A stretch of 64,000 bases of DNA from Schauerella aestuarii (GTDB lineage Bacteria; Pseudomonadota; Gammaproteobacteria; Burkholderiales; Burkholderiaceae_B): contig NZ_SIZW01000039.1 in assembly GCF_009866805.1 (NCBI RefSeq), forward strand, positions 434,001 through 498,000, given 5' to 3'. A program made the position numbers and the translations under genes. Positions within the stretch are counted from its first letter, which is position 1. Each line of letters starts with the position of its first letter. A model generated the notes under the pieces. The model was not told where the DNA came from and made no database searches. It worked only from the letters and a program-made list of their open reading frames with translations. Shown one piece after another: positions 54,537 to 64,000 of this stretch.

Positions 54537-54570
54537 ATCCGCTCCCGGTTGAGGTGACCACGGCGATCCG

Positions 54571-55779
54571 TCATGCGATCTTGAGCAGCGTTTGCTTGCC
54601 GGCTTTGATCTGCTCGTAGCGGAATTGCGCGTCCACCACATCGCCGATGGGTGTGAACTTGCAGGGCCCGCTGGCGCCCACGTAGTCGATGGTCTTGCCG
54701 GCCGCGATCGCCTTGATGCCTGCGACCGCGTCGGTCACCGGCTCGCCGCCTGCCGTGCCCACGCGACGTATGGCGTTCTTGATCGCTTCGCCGCTCGAAT
54801 CCTTGGCGATCGCCATCGCCATGGTGACGAGGTTGGCGTGGTCGAATGCCTGGCAGGTGTAGGGATCGGGATTGTCCTGGCCGATGAGTTGCTTGAGGTG
54901 CGTGTAGGCGCCGCTGCCTTCTGCCGGCGACGGTGCGATCGTGAAAATGCCTTCCACGGTTTCTTTCGGCACCGAGTCGATCAACTGTTTGTTGACGGCA
55001 TAGGCGAACGCCACCATCTTGCCCTCGAAGCCGGCGCGATAGATTTCCTTGACCAGTACGGCGGTGTCGGCCACATATCCGCCCAGGATCAGCATGTCGG
55101 GCTTGCCGGCCAGGGCGCGGTCCACTTCGCTGCGGTACGTGGCTTTCTTGTCTTCATAGACGATGGTCGTGACGGTACCGCCGGCCGACGCAATGGCCTT
55201 CGTGATGTTGTCGGTCATCGACTGCACGAACGGCGTTTGCGGAGTGAGATACACCAGCTTCTTCGCATTCTGGCTGAGGGCGAATTCGCCGAACTTGCGC
55301 CCTTGCAAGGTGGTGGTGGGTTGGGTGCGAAAGAGATAGCCCTGATGCGGCAGGAGGGTGAGGCCATCGGCACCCGACGCGCACGCAATCACCGTCTTGC
55401 TTTCCCAGCACAAGGGGGCGGCGGCTTGCGTCACCGGCGACGACCACAGGCCGATGATGGCCGAGACATGATCGATGTCGATCAGCTTGCGGGCCGCGCG
55501 CACGGCGGCTTCGGGGTTGGTCTGGCAGTCTTCGGTGATGAGGTTGATGCGCTTGCCCAGCACGCCGCCGGCGTCGTTGACTTCCTTGATCACGGCGGCG
55601 ATCGCTTTCTGCATCGGCGGTCCATACTGCGCGCCCGAACCGGACAGGGGCGAGAGTGCACCGATGGCGATGCCGCCCGATTGGGCGAAGGCGCGCTGCA
55701 ACGCCAGCGGTTGCGCGGACAACAGCAGCCCGGAGGCGGAGAACTTCAAAAAGCGACGGCGTGGCGTAGGGGTCGGCAT
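54571..55779 (-). CDS. ABC transporter substrate-binding protein (Liv type), Tat signal
   Basis: A 402-aa type I periplasmic binding protein: the N-terminus RRRFLKFSASGLLLSAQPLAL has a twin-arginine motif, so export may go through Tat. The mature part begins GGIAIGALSPLSGSGAQYGPPM, the Leu/Ile/Val-binding receptor pattern, with GKRINLITEDCQTNPEAAVRAARKLID and AIIGLWSSPVTQAAAPL further on. It captures the ligand for the LivHMGF transporter encoded around it. Ligand unknown; the receptor class also binds amides and aromatic acids. Confidence 0.93.
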   Translation of the reverse strand: MPTPTPRRRFLKFSASGLLLSAQPLALQRAFAQSGGIAIGALSPLSGSGAQYGPPMQKAIAAVIKEVNDAGGVLGKRINLITEDCQTNPEAAVRAARKLIDIDHVSAIIGLWSSPVTQAAAPLCWESKTVIACASGADGLTLLPHQGYLFRTQPTTTLQGRKFGEFALSQNAKKLVYLTPQTPFVQSMTDNITKAIASAGGTVTTIVYEDKKATYRSEVDRALAGKPDMLILGGYVADTAVLVKEIYRAGFEGKMVAFAYAVNKQLIDSVPKETVEGIFTIAPSPAEGSGAYTHLKQLIGQDNPDPYTCQAFDHANLVTMAMAIAKDSSGEAIKNAIRRVGTAGGEPVTDAVAGIKAIAAGKTIDYVGASGPCKFTPIGDVVDAQFRYEQIKAGKQTLLKIA

Positions 55780-55800
55780 GGCGCGAATCCTTGGGGACGG

Positions 55801-56541
55801 TCAAGCGGGGAGAGAGCGTTCGGGCGAGCCGCCCAGAAACAGACGGCGGGTGTCGGGGTCGTGCGCAAGGTCGGCGGCGCGGCCATCGGCGCGCTTGGCG
55901 CCGCTCACCATCACCACCGCACGGTCGGCGATATCCAACGCGGCCAGCGCATTCTGTTCGATCATCAGGATCGTGAGGCCGCTGCGCGCGAGTTCGCCGA
56001 TGGTGTCGAACAACACATCGCACGCGACGGGTGAGAGGCCCGCGGACGGTTCGTCAAGCAGCAGGATATCGGGCTTGCCCATCAATGCGATCGCCATCGC
56101 AACCACCTGCCGCTGGCCGCCGGAAAGCGTGCCGGCCAAGGCGCGGCGCTTGGTGCCCAGGATCGGAAAGCGCGTGTACATCTCATCGATCCGGGCGGCG
56201 GCGTCGCGGCCATCCAGGTAGGCCCCCATTTCCAGGTTTTCGCGCACCGTCATGCCGGCGAAAACGTTGTACTCCTGCGGGACGAACCCCACGCCGGCCC
56301 GGGCTCGCGCCATGGGCGAATGTTCGGCGAGCAGTTGGCCTTTGAGTTCGACCGTGCCGTCCGCCAGGCTGAGCAACCCCGCGATCAACTTCAGGAGCGT
56401 GGACTTGCCGGCGCCGTTGGGACCGATCACCACCACCAGTTCGCCGGCCGCGATGTCGAGATCCACACCTTTCACGATGCGCTCGCCGGGGGCGTAGCCG
56501 CCGGCCAGATTACGCGCGCTGAACACGCATTCGGCGCTCAT
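55801..56541 (-). CDS. livF: Liv-type ABC transporter ATPase (LivF)
   Basis: A 246-aa ATPase: Walker A GPNGAGKST, GFVPQEYNVFAGMTVRENLEMG, signature LSGGQRQVVAMAIALM, Walker B ILLLDEPSAGLSP and the H-loop region replaced by MIEQNALAALDIADRAVVM, which is the normal LivF form. Its ATG overlaps the livG stop (ATGA). It powers uptake with LivG. Confidence 0.94.
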   Translation of the reverse strand: MSAECVFSARNLAGGYAPGERIVKGVDLDIAAGELVVVIGPNGAGKSTLLKLIAGLLSLADGTVELKGQLLAEHSPMARARAGVGFVPQEYNVFAGMTVRENLEMGAYLDGRDAAARIDEMYTRFPILGTKRRALAGTLSGGQRQVVAMAIALMGKPDILLLDEPSAGLSPVACDVLFDTIGELARSGLTILMIEQNALAALDIADRAVVMVSGAKRADGRAADLAHDPDTRRLFLGGSPERSLPA

Positions 56542-57305
56542 GGCGCCACCGCATGCCGATGGCCCAGATACGCTTCCTGCACACGCGTATCGGCCACCAC
56601 CTCGTCGTAACTGCCGCGCGTGAGGAATGTGCCTTCGGCCATCACCACGACCTCATCGCAGATCATCCGCACCAGTTCCAGATCATGCTCGATCAGCAGG
56701 ATCGTCATCCCTTCGTCGCGCAGCGACACGAGCTGTGCGGCGATATCGCGCGATAACGTGGGATTGACGCCGGCCATGGGCTCGTCGAGCAGGATCATCT
56801 TGGGATCGGCCATCAGTGCGCGGCCGATCTCGAGCAGTTTCTTCTGTCCGCCCGAGATATCGGTGGCGAGGTTGTCGATCACGTGGTCGAGCTTGACGCG
56901 GCGGGCGACCTGCCAGGCGCGTTCCTGCAGCTCGGCTTCGCGGCGCGCCGCCGCGCGCGAATTGAAGTAGGCCGACCACAGGCGTTCGCCGGGCTGACGG
57001 GTGCCGTAGAGCATCAGGTGTTCGAAGACGGACATGCGGGGAAAGCCGCGAGCCAGTTGAAAAGTGCGCACCAGACCGGCTTGCGTGATGCGTTCGGGGG
57101 CCAGCCCGGCGATCGGTGCGCCGTCGAAAACGATGCCGCCCTGCATCGTGGGCAATAGACCCGTCACGCAGTTGAAGAGCGTGGTCTTGCCGGCGCCATT
57201 GGGGCCGATCAATCCGGTAATCGTATTGCCGCGAACCGCAAACGACGCCCCGTTGAGTACGCGCACACCACTGAACCCTACGCGCAAGTCCTTGATATCC
57301 AGCAC
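56538..57305 (-). CDS. livG: Liv-type ABC transporter ATPase (LivG)
   Basis: A 255-aa ATPase: Walker A GPNGAGKTT, the LivG-specific long insertion with TFQLARGFPRMSVFEHLMLYG, signature ISGGQKKLLEIGRALM, Walker B MILLDEPMAGVNP and IEHDLELVRMICDEVVVM. It begins with GTG at 57305, with GGGGAAG upstream. First gene of the livG-livF-receptor-livH-livM operon; the promoter must lie in the 187 bases to the lytic transglycosylase gene. Confidence 0.94.
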   Translation of the reverse strand: MLDIKDLRVGFSGVRVLNGASFAVRGNTITGLIGPNGAGKTTLFNCVTGLLPTMQGGIVFDGAPIAGLAPERITQAGLVRTFQLARGFPRMSVFEHLMLYGTRQPGERLWSAYFNSRAAARREAELQERAWQVARRVKLDHVIDNLATDISGGQKKLLEIGRALMADPKMILLDEPMAGVNPTLSRDIAAQLVSLRDEGMTILLIEHDLELVRMICDEVVVMAEGTFLTRGSYDEVVADTRVQEAYLGHRHAVAP

Positions 57306-57492
57306 GCCAACTTCCCCTAGAAGATGCCCATGTCTCGACCGGGTGGGCAGCTACGGTTGCGCGCGCTACCTCGAATACATTGGATTGGATCCAGGATTAT
57401 GTATACGGTAAGTCATGGTATGCGCACAGCGTCGCGCCCGCAATGCTTGCCGCATTAGGGATTACGCGACGATGCGGCGGGTACTTGCGCGG

Positions 57493-58188
57493 CTATTTCA
57501 GGACGACGTAGGAGCGGTAAAGCGCGGTCACATTGCGCACATAGGCCTGCGTTTCGGCATAGGGGGGAATGCCGTCATAGCGCGCCACCGCGCCTTCGCC
57601 GGCGTTGTAGGCCGCCAGCGCCAGGTCCATGCGGCCCGGGTACTGGTCGAGCAGACGCCGCAGGTGCCGGGCGCCGGCGCCCACATTGGTCGCCGGATCG
57701 AGCAGCGCCGTCTGGATGTCGCGGGCGTTGATCAACGCCACGGCCGTGCCGGGCATCAACTGCATCAACCCCAGCGCACCCTTGGGCGACCGGGCATCCT
57801 TGCGAAAGCCGGATTCGATGGCGATGACGGCACTGATCAGGGCGCGATCGACGCCAGAGTCCTTGGACGCCTGACCGATCACATTGTGAAAGCCGGCCAG
57901 ACCGGGATGGGCTTGCAACTGCGCCATCCGGGCAGCGGTCGCCTCCGGGCTGTCGACGAGCCCGCCCGCACCGCATGCCGAGCAGCGGTCGGTCGTACCC
58001 AAACGCGCGGCGGCGCGCATTTGCGCCGCTTTGTAATGTTTGGCCATGCCGGTGGGCACAATCATCGTGCGCCAACGGCCGAAGGGATCTTTGTAGCGGT
58101 AAGTGTCGTTGGCGTGGGCGACCGGAAGTATCGTCGCGCCGAGCAGCAATGCCAAAGCAACCCGCCAGGTAGGGATTCGTGCAGTCAT
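57493..58188 (-). CDS. Lytic transglycosylase (SLT domain)
   Basis: A 231-aa exported protein: signal peptide of about 26 residues (ending VAHA), a short region with YRYKDPFGRWRTMI (DUF4124-like), a CSAC pair, then an SLT domain from about 100: ISAVIAIESGFRKDARSPKGALGLMQLMPGTA with the catalytic Glu in ESGF, and LALAAYNAGEGAVARYDGIPPYAETQAYVRNV. It cleaves peptidoglycan glycan strands with 1,6-anhydro product. No secretion-system or flagellar gene is adjacent, so a housekeeping role is likely. Confidence 0.94.
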   Translation of the reverse strand: MTARIPTWRVALALLLGATILPVAHANDTYRYKDPFGRWRTMIVPTGMAKHYKAAQMRAAARLGTTDRCSACGAGGLVDSPEATAARMAQLQAHPGLAGFHNVIGQASKDSGVDRALISAVIAIESGFRKDARSPKGALGLMQLMPGTAVALINARDIQTALLDPATNVGAGARHLRRLLDQYPGRMDLALAAYNAGEGAVARYDGIPPYAETQAYVRNVTALYRSYVVLK

Positions 58189-58307
58189 CGAGTCCTGCCG
58201 CCTGTGGTTGTGAGGGAACCTGTCAGGCGTATGGTGGCCGCAATCGCCGCTGCCGTCGCTCCGGCATGCGGCCTAAGCCATATCGATGACGACCGCGACG
58301 TTTGCGC

Positions 58308-58868
58308 TTACGCGCGTCCGGCCATCCGCGTCAGGATGTCGTCCTTCCAGACCACGCGGTGCATGATGACCATGGCGATGTGGCCCACGATCAGCGCCAG
58401 CAACGTCCATCCCAGCAGACCGTGCGCGGCGCTGGCCGGGGCGATCAAGGCGGGATGCTGTTGACCGGTCGCCTCGAACACCTGGATGCCGAACGGCGCA
58501 AATCCGCGTCCGCGCCCATAGGCGCGCATCAGCGCCAGGGCGGGAACGACGATCATGAGCGCGTACAGCAGCAAGTGCCCGGCGGCGGCGAAGCGGCCAA
58601 GCGGGCCGGGCTGGTGGGCAGGACGGCGCTTCAGGTTGCTCAACCCCCAGGCGCCGCGCAGCAGCACCAGCACCATCAAACAGAAGCCATTGGTGCCATG
58701 GGTCGACCAGAAGAAGCGCTCGATCGGGGTATCGCCGGCGAAGGCGTGCAACAGGGCGCTGGTGAACTGCCAGGCAAACAAGGCCGCCATCGTCCAGTGA
58801 AACAACCGGCTGACGGTGCCGTAACGATGCGAGTTGTCAGTCCAGGTTGAAGAAGAAGTCGTGCTCAT
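58308..58868 (-). CDS. Cytochrome b561
   Basis: A 186-aa membrane protein with four transmembrane helices. Heme-ligand His residues fit the bacterial b561 family: RLFHWTMAALFAWQF (helix 1), STHGTNGFCLMVLVLLRGAW (helix 2), and AAHGLLGWTLLALIVGHIAMVIMHR (helices 3-4). It moves electrons across the inner membrane, for example from quinol to periplasmic acceptors. No partner gene such as yceI is adjacent. Confidence 0.94.
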   Translation of the reverse strand: MSTTSSSTWTDNSHRYGTVSRLFHWTMAALFAWQFTSALLHAFAGDTPIERFFWSTHGTNGFCLMVLVLLRGAWGLSNLKRRPAHQPGPLGRFAAAGHLLLYALMIVVPALALMRAYGRGRGFAPFGIQVFEATGQQHPALIAPASAAHGLLGWTLLALIVGHIAMVIMHRVVWKDDILTRMAGRA

Positions 58869-58951
58869 CTATCCAGCTCCTTATGCTTGGCAGGATGCGA
58901 AGCGTAATCGATTAAGCAGATTGTCAGTGCGTCAGAAAGTTCCGTACACCC

Positions 58952-58981
58952 CAAACAAACCCGGCCCGGGGGAACGGGCCG
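58952..58981 (-). terminator. Candidate terminator after the M20 peptidase gene
   Basis: On the minus strand CGGCCCG and CGGGCCG form a 7-base stem with a 6-base loop, followed by a GGTTTGTTT tail. It begins 31 bases past the peptidase stop. Confidence 0.65.
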
Positions 58982-59011
58982 AGCGGGGTAGTGGACTGGG
59001 GCGACGATGGC

Positions 59012-60307
59012 CTACTTCGGTGCGGCCTTGCCCTGCGACACATCCATGATCATGCGGGTGGCCAGATACAGGCGCGGCACGATGGTGTTGGTCAGCACAT
59101 ATTCGGCGTCGTTCGAATGCGCGCCGAATCCGCTCAACCCGAAGCCTTCGATCACCGCGCCCTTGGACTTCAAGCCGGCGAATGCCGCATCGGTGCCGCC
59201 GCCGGTCGCCCGGTCGAGCACATTCATGGGCAGGCCGAGTTCGTCATAAATCGTTTTGCCGTGTGCGGCGAGCGCGCGCGAGGCGTCGGTGGCTTGCAGG
59301 GGCGGGCGGCGTACCTCGAACTTCAGGTCGACCTTCGATTCGGGCAGCAGCTTCTTCTGAATCCGTTCGCGCATCGCCGCTTCCAAGGCGTCGAAGTCCG
59401 ACACTTTCAGCGCCCGGGCATCGGCTTGCGCGGTGGCCTGGCCTGGAATCACGTTGCGATTGGTGCCGGCCTGCGCCACGGTCCAGTTGAGCTTGAGCCC
59501 CGCATCGTTCTGCGACAGGTCGTCCATCTGCAGCACTTGGTGCGCAAGTTCGTACAGGGCGTTCACGCCGCCTTCGGGGCGCGAACCGGCGTGTGACGTG
59601 CGGCCTTGCACCGTGAGATAGGCCGAACCGATGCCGCTGGTGGCCAGACGCAGATCGCCCTTGGCCCCACCGCCCTCGAACGACAACACGGCATCTTGCT
59701 CGGCGCCCAGCCGGGTGATGGTGCTGCGTGCGCCAGGCGAACTGATTTCCTCGTCGCCGTTGATCAGCACGGTGAGCGTGCCGTAATCCTTCACGCCCAG
59801 CTTCTGCAGGATGGCGACCGTATTGATGATGAGCGCCACGCCTTGCTTGTCGTCGGCGATACCCAGGCCGTAGGCTTTGTCGCCTTCCACCCTGTAGGGT
59901 TGATCCTTCAGCATGCCGGGCAGATAGACGGTATCCATGTGCGCGATCAGCATGATCTTCTTGGTGCCCGTGCCGGCAAACTCGGCGTGCACCATCGGGC
60001 CGATCTTCTCGGGCGTATCGTCCATGCGGAAGATATCGGTGGGCGTGATGATCTCGACCTTCCCGCCTTGCTGTTTCAACCGCTCTGCCACCAGCGCGGC
60101 AATCTTGGCCACGCCTTCAGGATCCTTGCTACCGGATTCGATGTTGACCAGGTCGCGCATCGTGTCCAGTACGTCCTGTTGCTGGGCTTGCGCCGCGTCG
60201 TGGACCTGGGCGACCGGTGCGGCCTGAGCGGCGCCCAGAGCAAGCAAAAGCGCCAGGGCAAGACCGGTTTGGCGCGGGCGCATGACGGGGGATGAAAGCA
60301 TAGGCAT
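59012..60307 (-). CDS. M20 family metallopeptidase, glutamate carboxypeptidase-like
   Basis: A 431-aa exported peptidase: signal peptide to about residue 29 (GAAQA), then M20 zinc-site motifs IAHMDTVY, GLGIADDKQGVALI, INGDEEISSPGARS and GGGTDAAFAG, plus a lid/dimerisation domain (GRTSHAGSRPEGGVNAL). It resembles carboxypeptidase G2, which removes C-terminal glutamate from peptides or folate. AGGAA eight bases upstream supports the ATG at 60307. It probably acts in the periplasm. Confidence 0.92.
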   Translation of the reverse strand: MPMLSSPVMRPRQTGLALALLLALGAAQAAPVAQVHDAAQAQQQDVLDTMRDLVNIESGSKDPEGVAKIAALVAERLKQQGGKVEIITPTDIFRMDDTPEKIGPMVHAEFAGTGTKKIMLIAHMDTVYLPGMLKDQPYRVEGDKAYGLGIADDKQGVALIINTVAILQKLGVKDYGTLTVLINGDEEISSPGARSTITRLGAEQDAVLSFEGGGAKGDLRLATSGIGSAYLTVQGRTSHAGSRPEGGVNALYELAHQVLQMDDLSQNDAGLKLNWTVAQAGTNRNVIPGQATAQADARALKVSDFDALEAAMRERIQKKLLPESKVDLKFEVRRPPLQATDASRALAAHGKTIYDELGLPMNVLDRATGGGTDAAFAGLKSKGAVIEGFGLSGFGAHSNDAEYVLTNTIVPRLYLATRMIMDVSQGKAAPK

Positions 60308-60381
60308 GATGATTCGTTCCTTGGCAGGCAGAGGAAAAAAGATCGTACTCGCATCCTCGCGCGCCGTCGTGCGCACGTGAA

Positions 60382-60405
60382 AACGCCCCATGGCAATGGG
60401 GCGTT
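60382..60405 (-). terminator. Candidate terminator after the small lipoprotein gene
   Basis: AACGCCCCAT and ATGGGGCGTT form a perfect 10-base stem with a 4-base loop, followed on the minus strand by TTCACG. The T-run is short, so termination may be partial. Confidence 0.65.
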
Positions 60406-60429
60406 CGGGGCACGACGGCTTGGGGCAGA

Positions 60430-60576
60430 TCAGTTGCCGGCGCCGGTGTCGGGGTAGTAGCCCGGCTGGCTCGCGTTGGTCGCGGGGCCGGTGGAGGAGG
60501 GCATGCTGCCCATGCTGCTGCAACCAGCGAGTACGGCGAGGGTGAGGGCAACAGCCAGTAATTTTGCGTTCTTCAT
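60430..60576 (-). CDS. Small lipoprotein, 48 aa
   Basis: Short gene encoding MKNAKLLAVALTLAVLAGC as signal peptide and lipobox (Cys19), then a 29-residue Ser/Gly/Pro-rich tail ending QPGYYPDTGAGN. CGGAG precedes the ATG. Entericidin-sized lipoproteins of this kind are common in Burkholderiales envelopes. It lies between the TctA-like permease and the M20 peptidase genes, all on the minus strand, and has a hairpin terminator after it. Function unknown. Confidence 0.75.
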   Translation of the reverse strand: MKNAKLLAVALTLAVLAGCSSMGSMPSSTGPATNASQPGYYPDTGAGN

Positions 60577-60649
60577 GATGGACTCCGGAGCAGGGGGGGT
60601 TAGGACTTTCCCTTAAGCATCGCGCGTGCCTAAAAGTCCTAATCCCTCA

Positions 60650-62038
60650 TCACGCCAGTCCCGTCACCCGCAAGAGCGCAGGCACCGTCAGGATGGCGAT
60701 GTAGAACCCCATGAACTGCACGCCGGTATTGAATCCGAAATGGCGCGACAGCAATCCCCCCATCAAGCCCATCGTGAGAATGACCAGGAAGCCCATGATC
60801 CCGCCTTCCCAGATGCTGATGACGAAGATCAGGCCGATGAAGGTAGCGATGATGGCTTCATGACTGAGCTTGCGCGACACGAACAACGCTGCGCGGTGCG
60901 CAAAGTTCATGGTCAGCGGATAGGCGATCAGCGCCGCCAGCAGCACGGCCAGCAAGCCGTATCCCAGAAACTCCCAATGCGACAGCATGGTGTGCAGGTT
61001 GTTCACCTGGCCGGTGGCCGCATCGATGGTGAAGCGCGGTGGCGCGTTGAAGAGCGGCGCGGCGGGGCCCGCTGCAACCGGGCTCAACGGCAAACCGAAC
61101 GCGATCAGCGGAATCAGCGCCTCGGCGATATAGGTGGCTTCGGTCACGCCATTGCGCGCGGCCAGCACCGTGGTCATCCGGTGATAGGCGTGCTTCACGC
61201 GCGATCCCACCACCTCACCCATCAACACGGTCATCGCGACCGGGCTGAACACGAAGGTGGCGCTCGAGATCGTGGCGGTGATCGCGGTCCACTTGCGCTG
61301 CGTGCCATCCAGCACTTTCAAGGGATTTGGAAAGTACCCGGTCCAACTGCGCACGTCGGGTGAGAGCGAGAATTTGCGCGGGCTGTCGCGCTGCATGCGC
61401 TTATTGTCCACGGGCGAAATCGAGGCGAACAGGTCGGCGATCAAGGGCCCGATGGCGATGCCCAGAAAATAGCTGATCGTCAGCCGTGCGTCGTACTTGA
61501 GGCTCACGGCTTGCAGCGCCATGATGATCGTCACGAACGGCACCAGCAGGGCCACCGATGCCCAGCGGCCTGGCGAGAAGTACGCAATCATCAGCGCCGC
61601 AGCAAAGAAGATCCAGGGGGCCGACTTGGTGATCGCGGGGCCGAACGGGGCGAGCAGCACGGCGAACAGCACCGCGAGCGGCACGGCAATGAACGCCGCG
61701 ATGAAGGCACCCGAGATCATCTTGCGCAACGCGATATGCGGCACCCCAAGATTGCGCAACGCCGTGGCATGGGCAAGCAAGGGGGTGGCGAGCGTATCCC
61801 CCGGTATGCCCAGTAGCGTGGTGGGTATGGCGTGGGTCATGTGCTTGGCGACGGCGCCCGCCAGAAAGAAGGTCAGGACGCCGGCGGGCGGCACGCCCAG
61901 CAACACGACGAGCAGAGTCAGCGGCGCCAGGGTCGCCGTTTCATCCGTGCCGGAGACCAGGCCGAGCGCGGAGAAAATCACCGCGCCCAGCAGGCCCATC
62001 GATATGGCGACGAGAATGTCGGTTATGAGGGTTTCCAT
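60650..62038 (-). CDS. TctA-like membrane permease, possible mevalonate transporter
   Basis: A 462-aa protein with about eleven or twelve transmembrane helices. ITDILVAISMGLLGAVIFSALGL at the start and AIPTTLLGIPGDTLATPLLAHATALRNLG resemble the conserved TctA segments (ILLNIPG..A). Similarity is distant: the family is usually about 500 aa with clearer PGL repeats. It follows a small membrane-protein gene and degradative HMG-CoA reductase on the same strand, at 15- and 75-base gaps, so the three are probably one operon and the natural substrate is probably mevalonate or a related acid. No TctC receptor is adjacent. Confidence 0.72.
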   Translation of the reverse strand: METLITDILVAISMGLLGAVIFSALGLVSGTDETATLAPLTLLVVLLGVPPAGVLTFFLAGAVAKHMTHAIPTTLLGIPGDTLATPLLAHATALRNLGVPHIALRKMISGAFIAAFIAVPLAVLFAVLLAPFGPAITKSAPWIFFAAALMIAYFSPGRWASVALLVPFVTIIMALQAVSLKYDARLTISYFLGIAIGPLIADLFASISPVDNKRMQRDSPRKFSLSPDVRSWTGYFPNPLKVLDGTQRKWTAITATISSATFVFSPVAMTVLMGEVVGSRVKHAYHRMTTVLAARNGVTEATYIAEALIPLIAFGLPLSPVAAGPAAPLFNAPPRFTIDAATGQVNNLHTMLSHWEFLGYGLLAVLLAALIAYPLTMNFAHRAALFVSRKLSHEAIIATFIGLIFVISIWEGGIMGFLVILTMGLMGGLLSRHFGFNTGVQFMGFYIAILTVPALLRVTGLA

Positions 62039-62053
62039 GTCGGATCCTTGTTC

Positions 62054-62527
62054 TTATTTTGATGGGAGAGGCGATGCGGCGGCAGACGGCGACGTGCCGG
62101 CGGCGCGGGCCTCGGCTTCGAGCTTTTTCTCGTAATCGGCAAACAGGTCGTACAGTCCGACTTCGCGCATCTCGGCCGCGACCTCGGGCGGCAGATCGGC
62201 GAGCTTGCCGAGTCCGCCGGCTTCGCCTGCCAATTCCGCCATTGCCGCATCGCGCCAGTTCGGATCGCTGTTGTGTTCTTCGAGCACGACGCGTTTGGGT
62301 GCGAACAGCTTGGCGCAGATGCCGCCTCCGACGAGGCAGCCGCCCAGTCCGATCAGCATGGCGTAAGACCCCGCCATGGCCGGTTGGGCGACCACGCCGA
62401 GCAGAAAATGGCGCGCCACCAGAAACGCGGTCAGGCTGATCACCGCCCCGATCACGATGGCCCACAGCAAATGGCGCGAGTCGACGGTGTCGCCCCACAC
62501 TTCGATCAGTTTCAAAGGCTTGGTCAT
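62054..62527 (-). CDS. Small membrane protein, possible TctB-like partner of the permease
   Basis: A 157-aa protein with two or three transmembrane helices in its first half (LLWAIVIGAVISLTAFLVARHFLLG and YAMLIGLGGCLVGGGICAKLF) and a soluble acidic C-terminal half ending in a Ser/Ala/Pro-rich tail. It lies between mvaA and the TctA-like permease gene. TctB subunits have about four helices, so assignment is tentative; its place in the gene order is the main support. No enzyme motif seen. Confidence 0.65.
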   Translation of the reverse strand: MTKPLKLIEVWGDTVDSRHLLWAIVIGAVISLTAFLVARHFLLGVVAQPAMAGSYAMLIGLGGCLVGGGICAKLFAPKRVVLEEHNSDPNWRDAAMAELAGEAGGLGKLADLPPEVAAEMREVGLYDLFADYEKKLEAEARAAGTSPSAAASPLPSK

Positions 62528-62602
62528 GTGTCTCTTCCGCTCAAGGTTGCCGGCGATGGGTCTCGCCGGTTCGTGTCCGCGGGATGCCCCGCGGGTGCTG
62601 CG

Positions 62603-63889
<1,287 letters not shown>

Positions 63890-64000
63890 GAGTGAGGGCT
63901 CCTGAGGAATGAGTGAAGACGGTGCGTGCCGTACGTGCACGCCGCGGCGCAGGCAGACAGGGTTGCGGGGGCGGCGTGGCGTCGGGCGATGGCGCGGTAG

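Noticed and set aside
63890-64000. Possible end of mvaB upstream of mvaA
   Set aside because: The last 111 bases have open frames on the minus strand but none reads like the C-terminus of HMG-CoA lyase, so no gene is called.

Overview
The window is 64 kb of GC-rich chromosomal DNA. It most resembles a Burkholderiales beta-proteobacterium, probably near Alcaligenaceae/Burkholderiaceae. Evidence: several Bug/TctC-type periplasmic solute receptors, a DUF4148 protein, a Gram-negative trimeric porin ending in Phe, azurin, monomeric NADP-isocitrate dehydrogenase, and many LysR/IclR/GntR-controlled catabolic units. I see no rRNA, tRNA, CRISPR array, insertion sequence, integrase or prophage. This is an ordinary, densely coded chromosome made of transport and catabolism modules, with a few odd loci.

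Layout. 0-1.6 kb: end of a TctC receptor, convergent with a two-subunit iron-sulfur hydro-lyase (class I fumarase/tartrate dehydratase type). 2.0-5.7 kb: an unusual trio, namely a MurA-like enolpyruvyl transferase translationally linked to a cytoplasmic ParB/Srx-fold protein, then a lipoprotein carrying a different ParB-like domain. 5.8-12 kb: three paralogous chemoreceptors, each behind a sigma-28 (FliA)-like promoter, with a MOSC protein between the second and third. 12.2-14.4 kb: icd. 14.7-20.4 kb: N-carbamoyl-D-amino-acid hydrolase, a Bug receptor, a CoA-transferase plus CitE-like lyase, and a divergent LysR. 20.4-25.3 kb: a giant fused CydDC-like ABC exporter with a 60-aa membrane protein and a divergent LysR whose start codon abuts a perfect LysR-type palindrome. 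25.4-29.8 kb: membrane-anchored GltB-like protein, DUF4239 and DUF1453 membrane proteins, and a class C beta-lactamase-like hydrolase. 30-36.3 kb: Fe-alcohol dehydrogenase divergent from an IclR regulator, then an MHS transporter with three enzymes. 36.3-41 kb: glutaminase, LysR, DUF4148 protein, porin, isochorismatase-like hydrolase. 41.1-45.9 kb: GntR, Bug receptor, Old-Yellow-Enzyme-type flavoprotein, SpeE-like protein. 46-52 kb: diguanylate cyclase, then macA-macB-nodT tripartite efflux genes behind a Fur-like box. 52-57.3 kb: azurin and a five-gene Liv-type ABC importer. 57.5-60.6 kb: lytic transglycosylase, cytochrome b561, M20 peptidase, and a 48-aa lipoprotein. 60.6-63.9 kb: a TctA-like permease, a small membrane protein and a degradative HMG-CoA reductase (mvaA), a likely mevalonate uptake and catabolism operon.

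Most promising for follow-up: the MurA-like/ParB-like bicistron with its ParB-like lipoprotein neighbour; the predicted mevalonate permease next to mvaA; the two-part promoter element shared by the DUF4148 and porin genes; the OYE-type flavoprotein that has lost an iron-sulfur ligand; and the Fur-boxed MacAB-NodT system. All functional calls come from reading protein motifs and gene order by eye; no database search was run.
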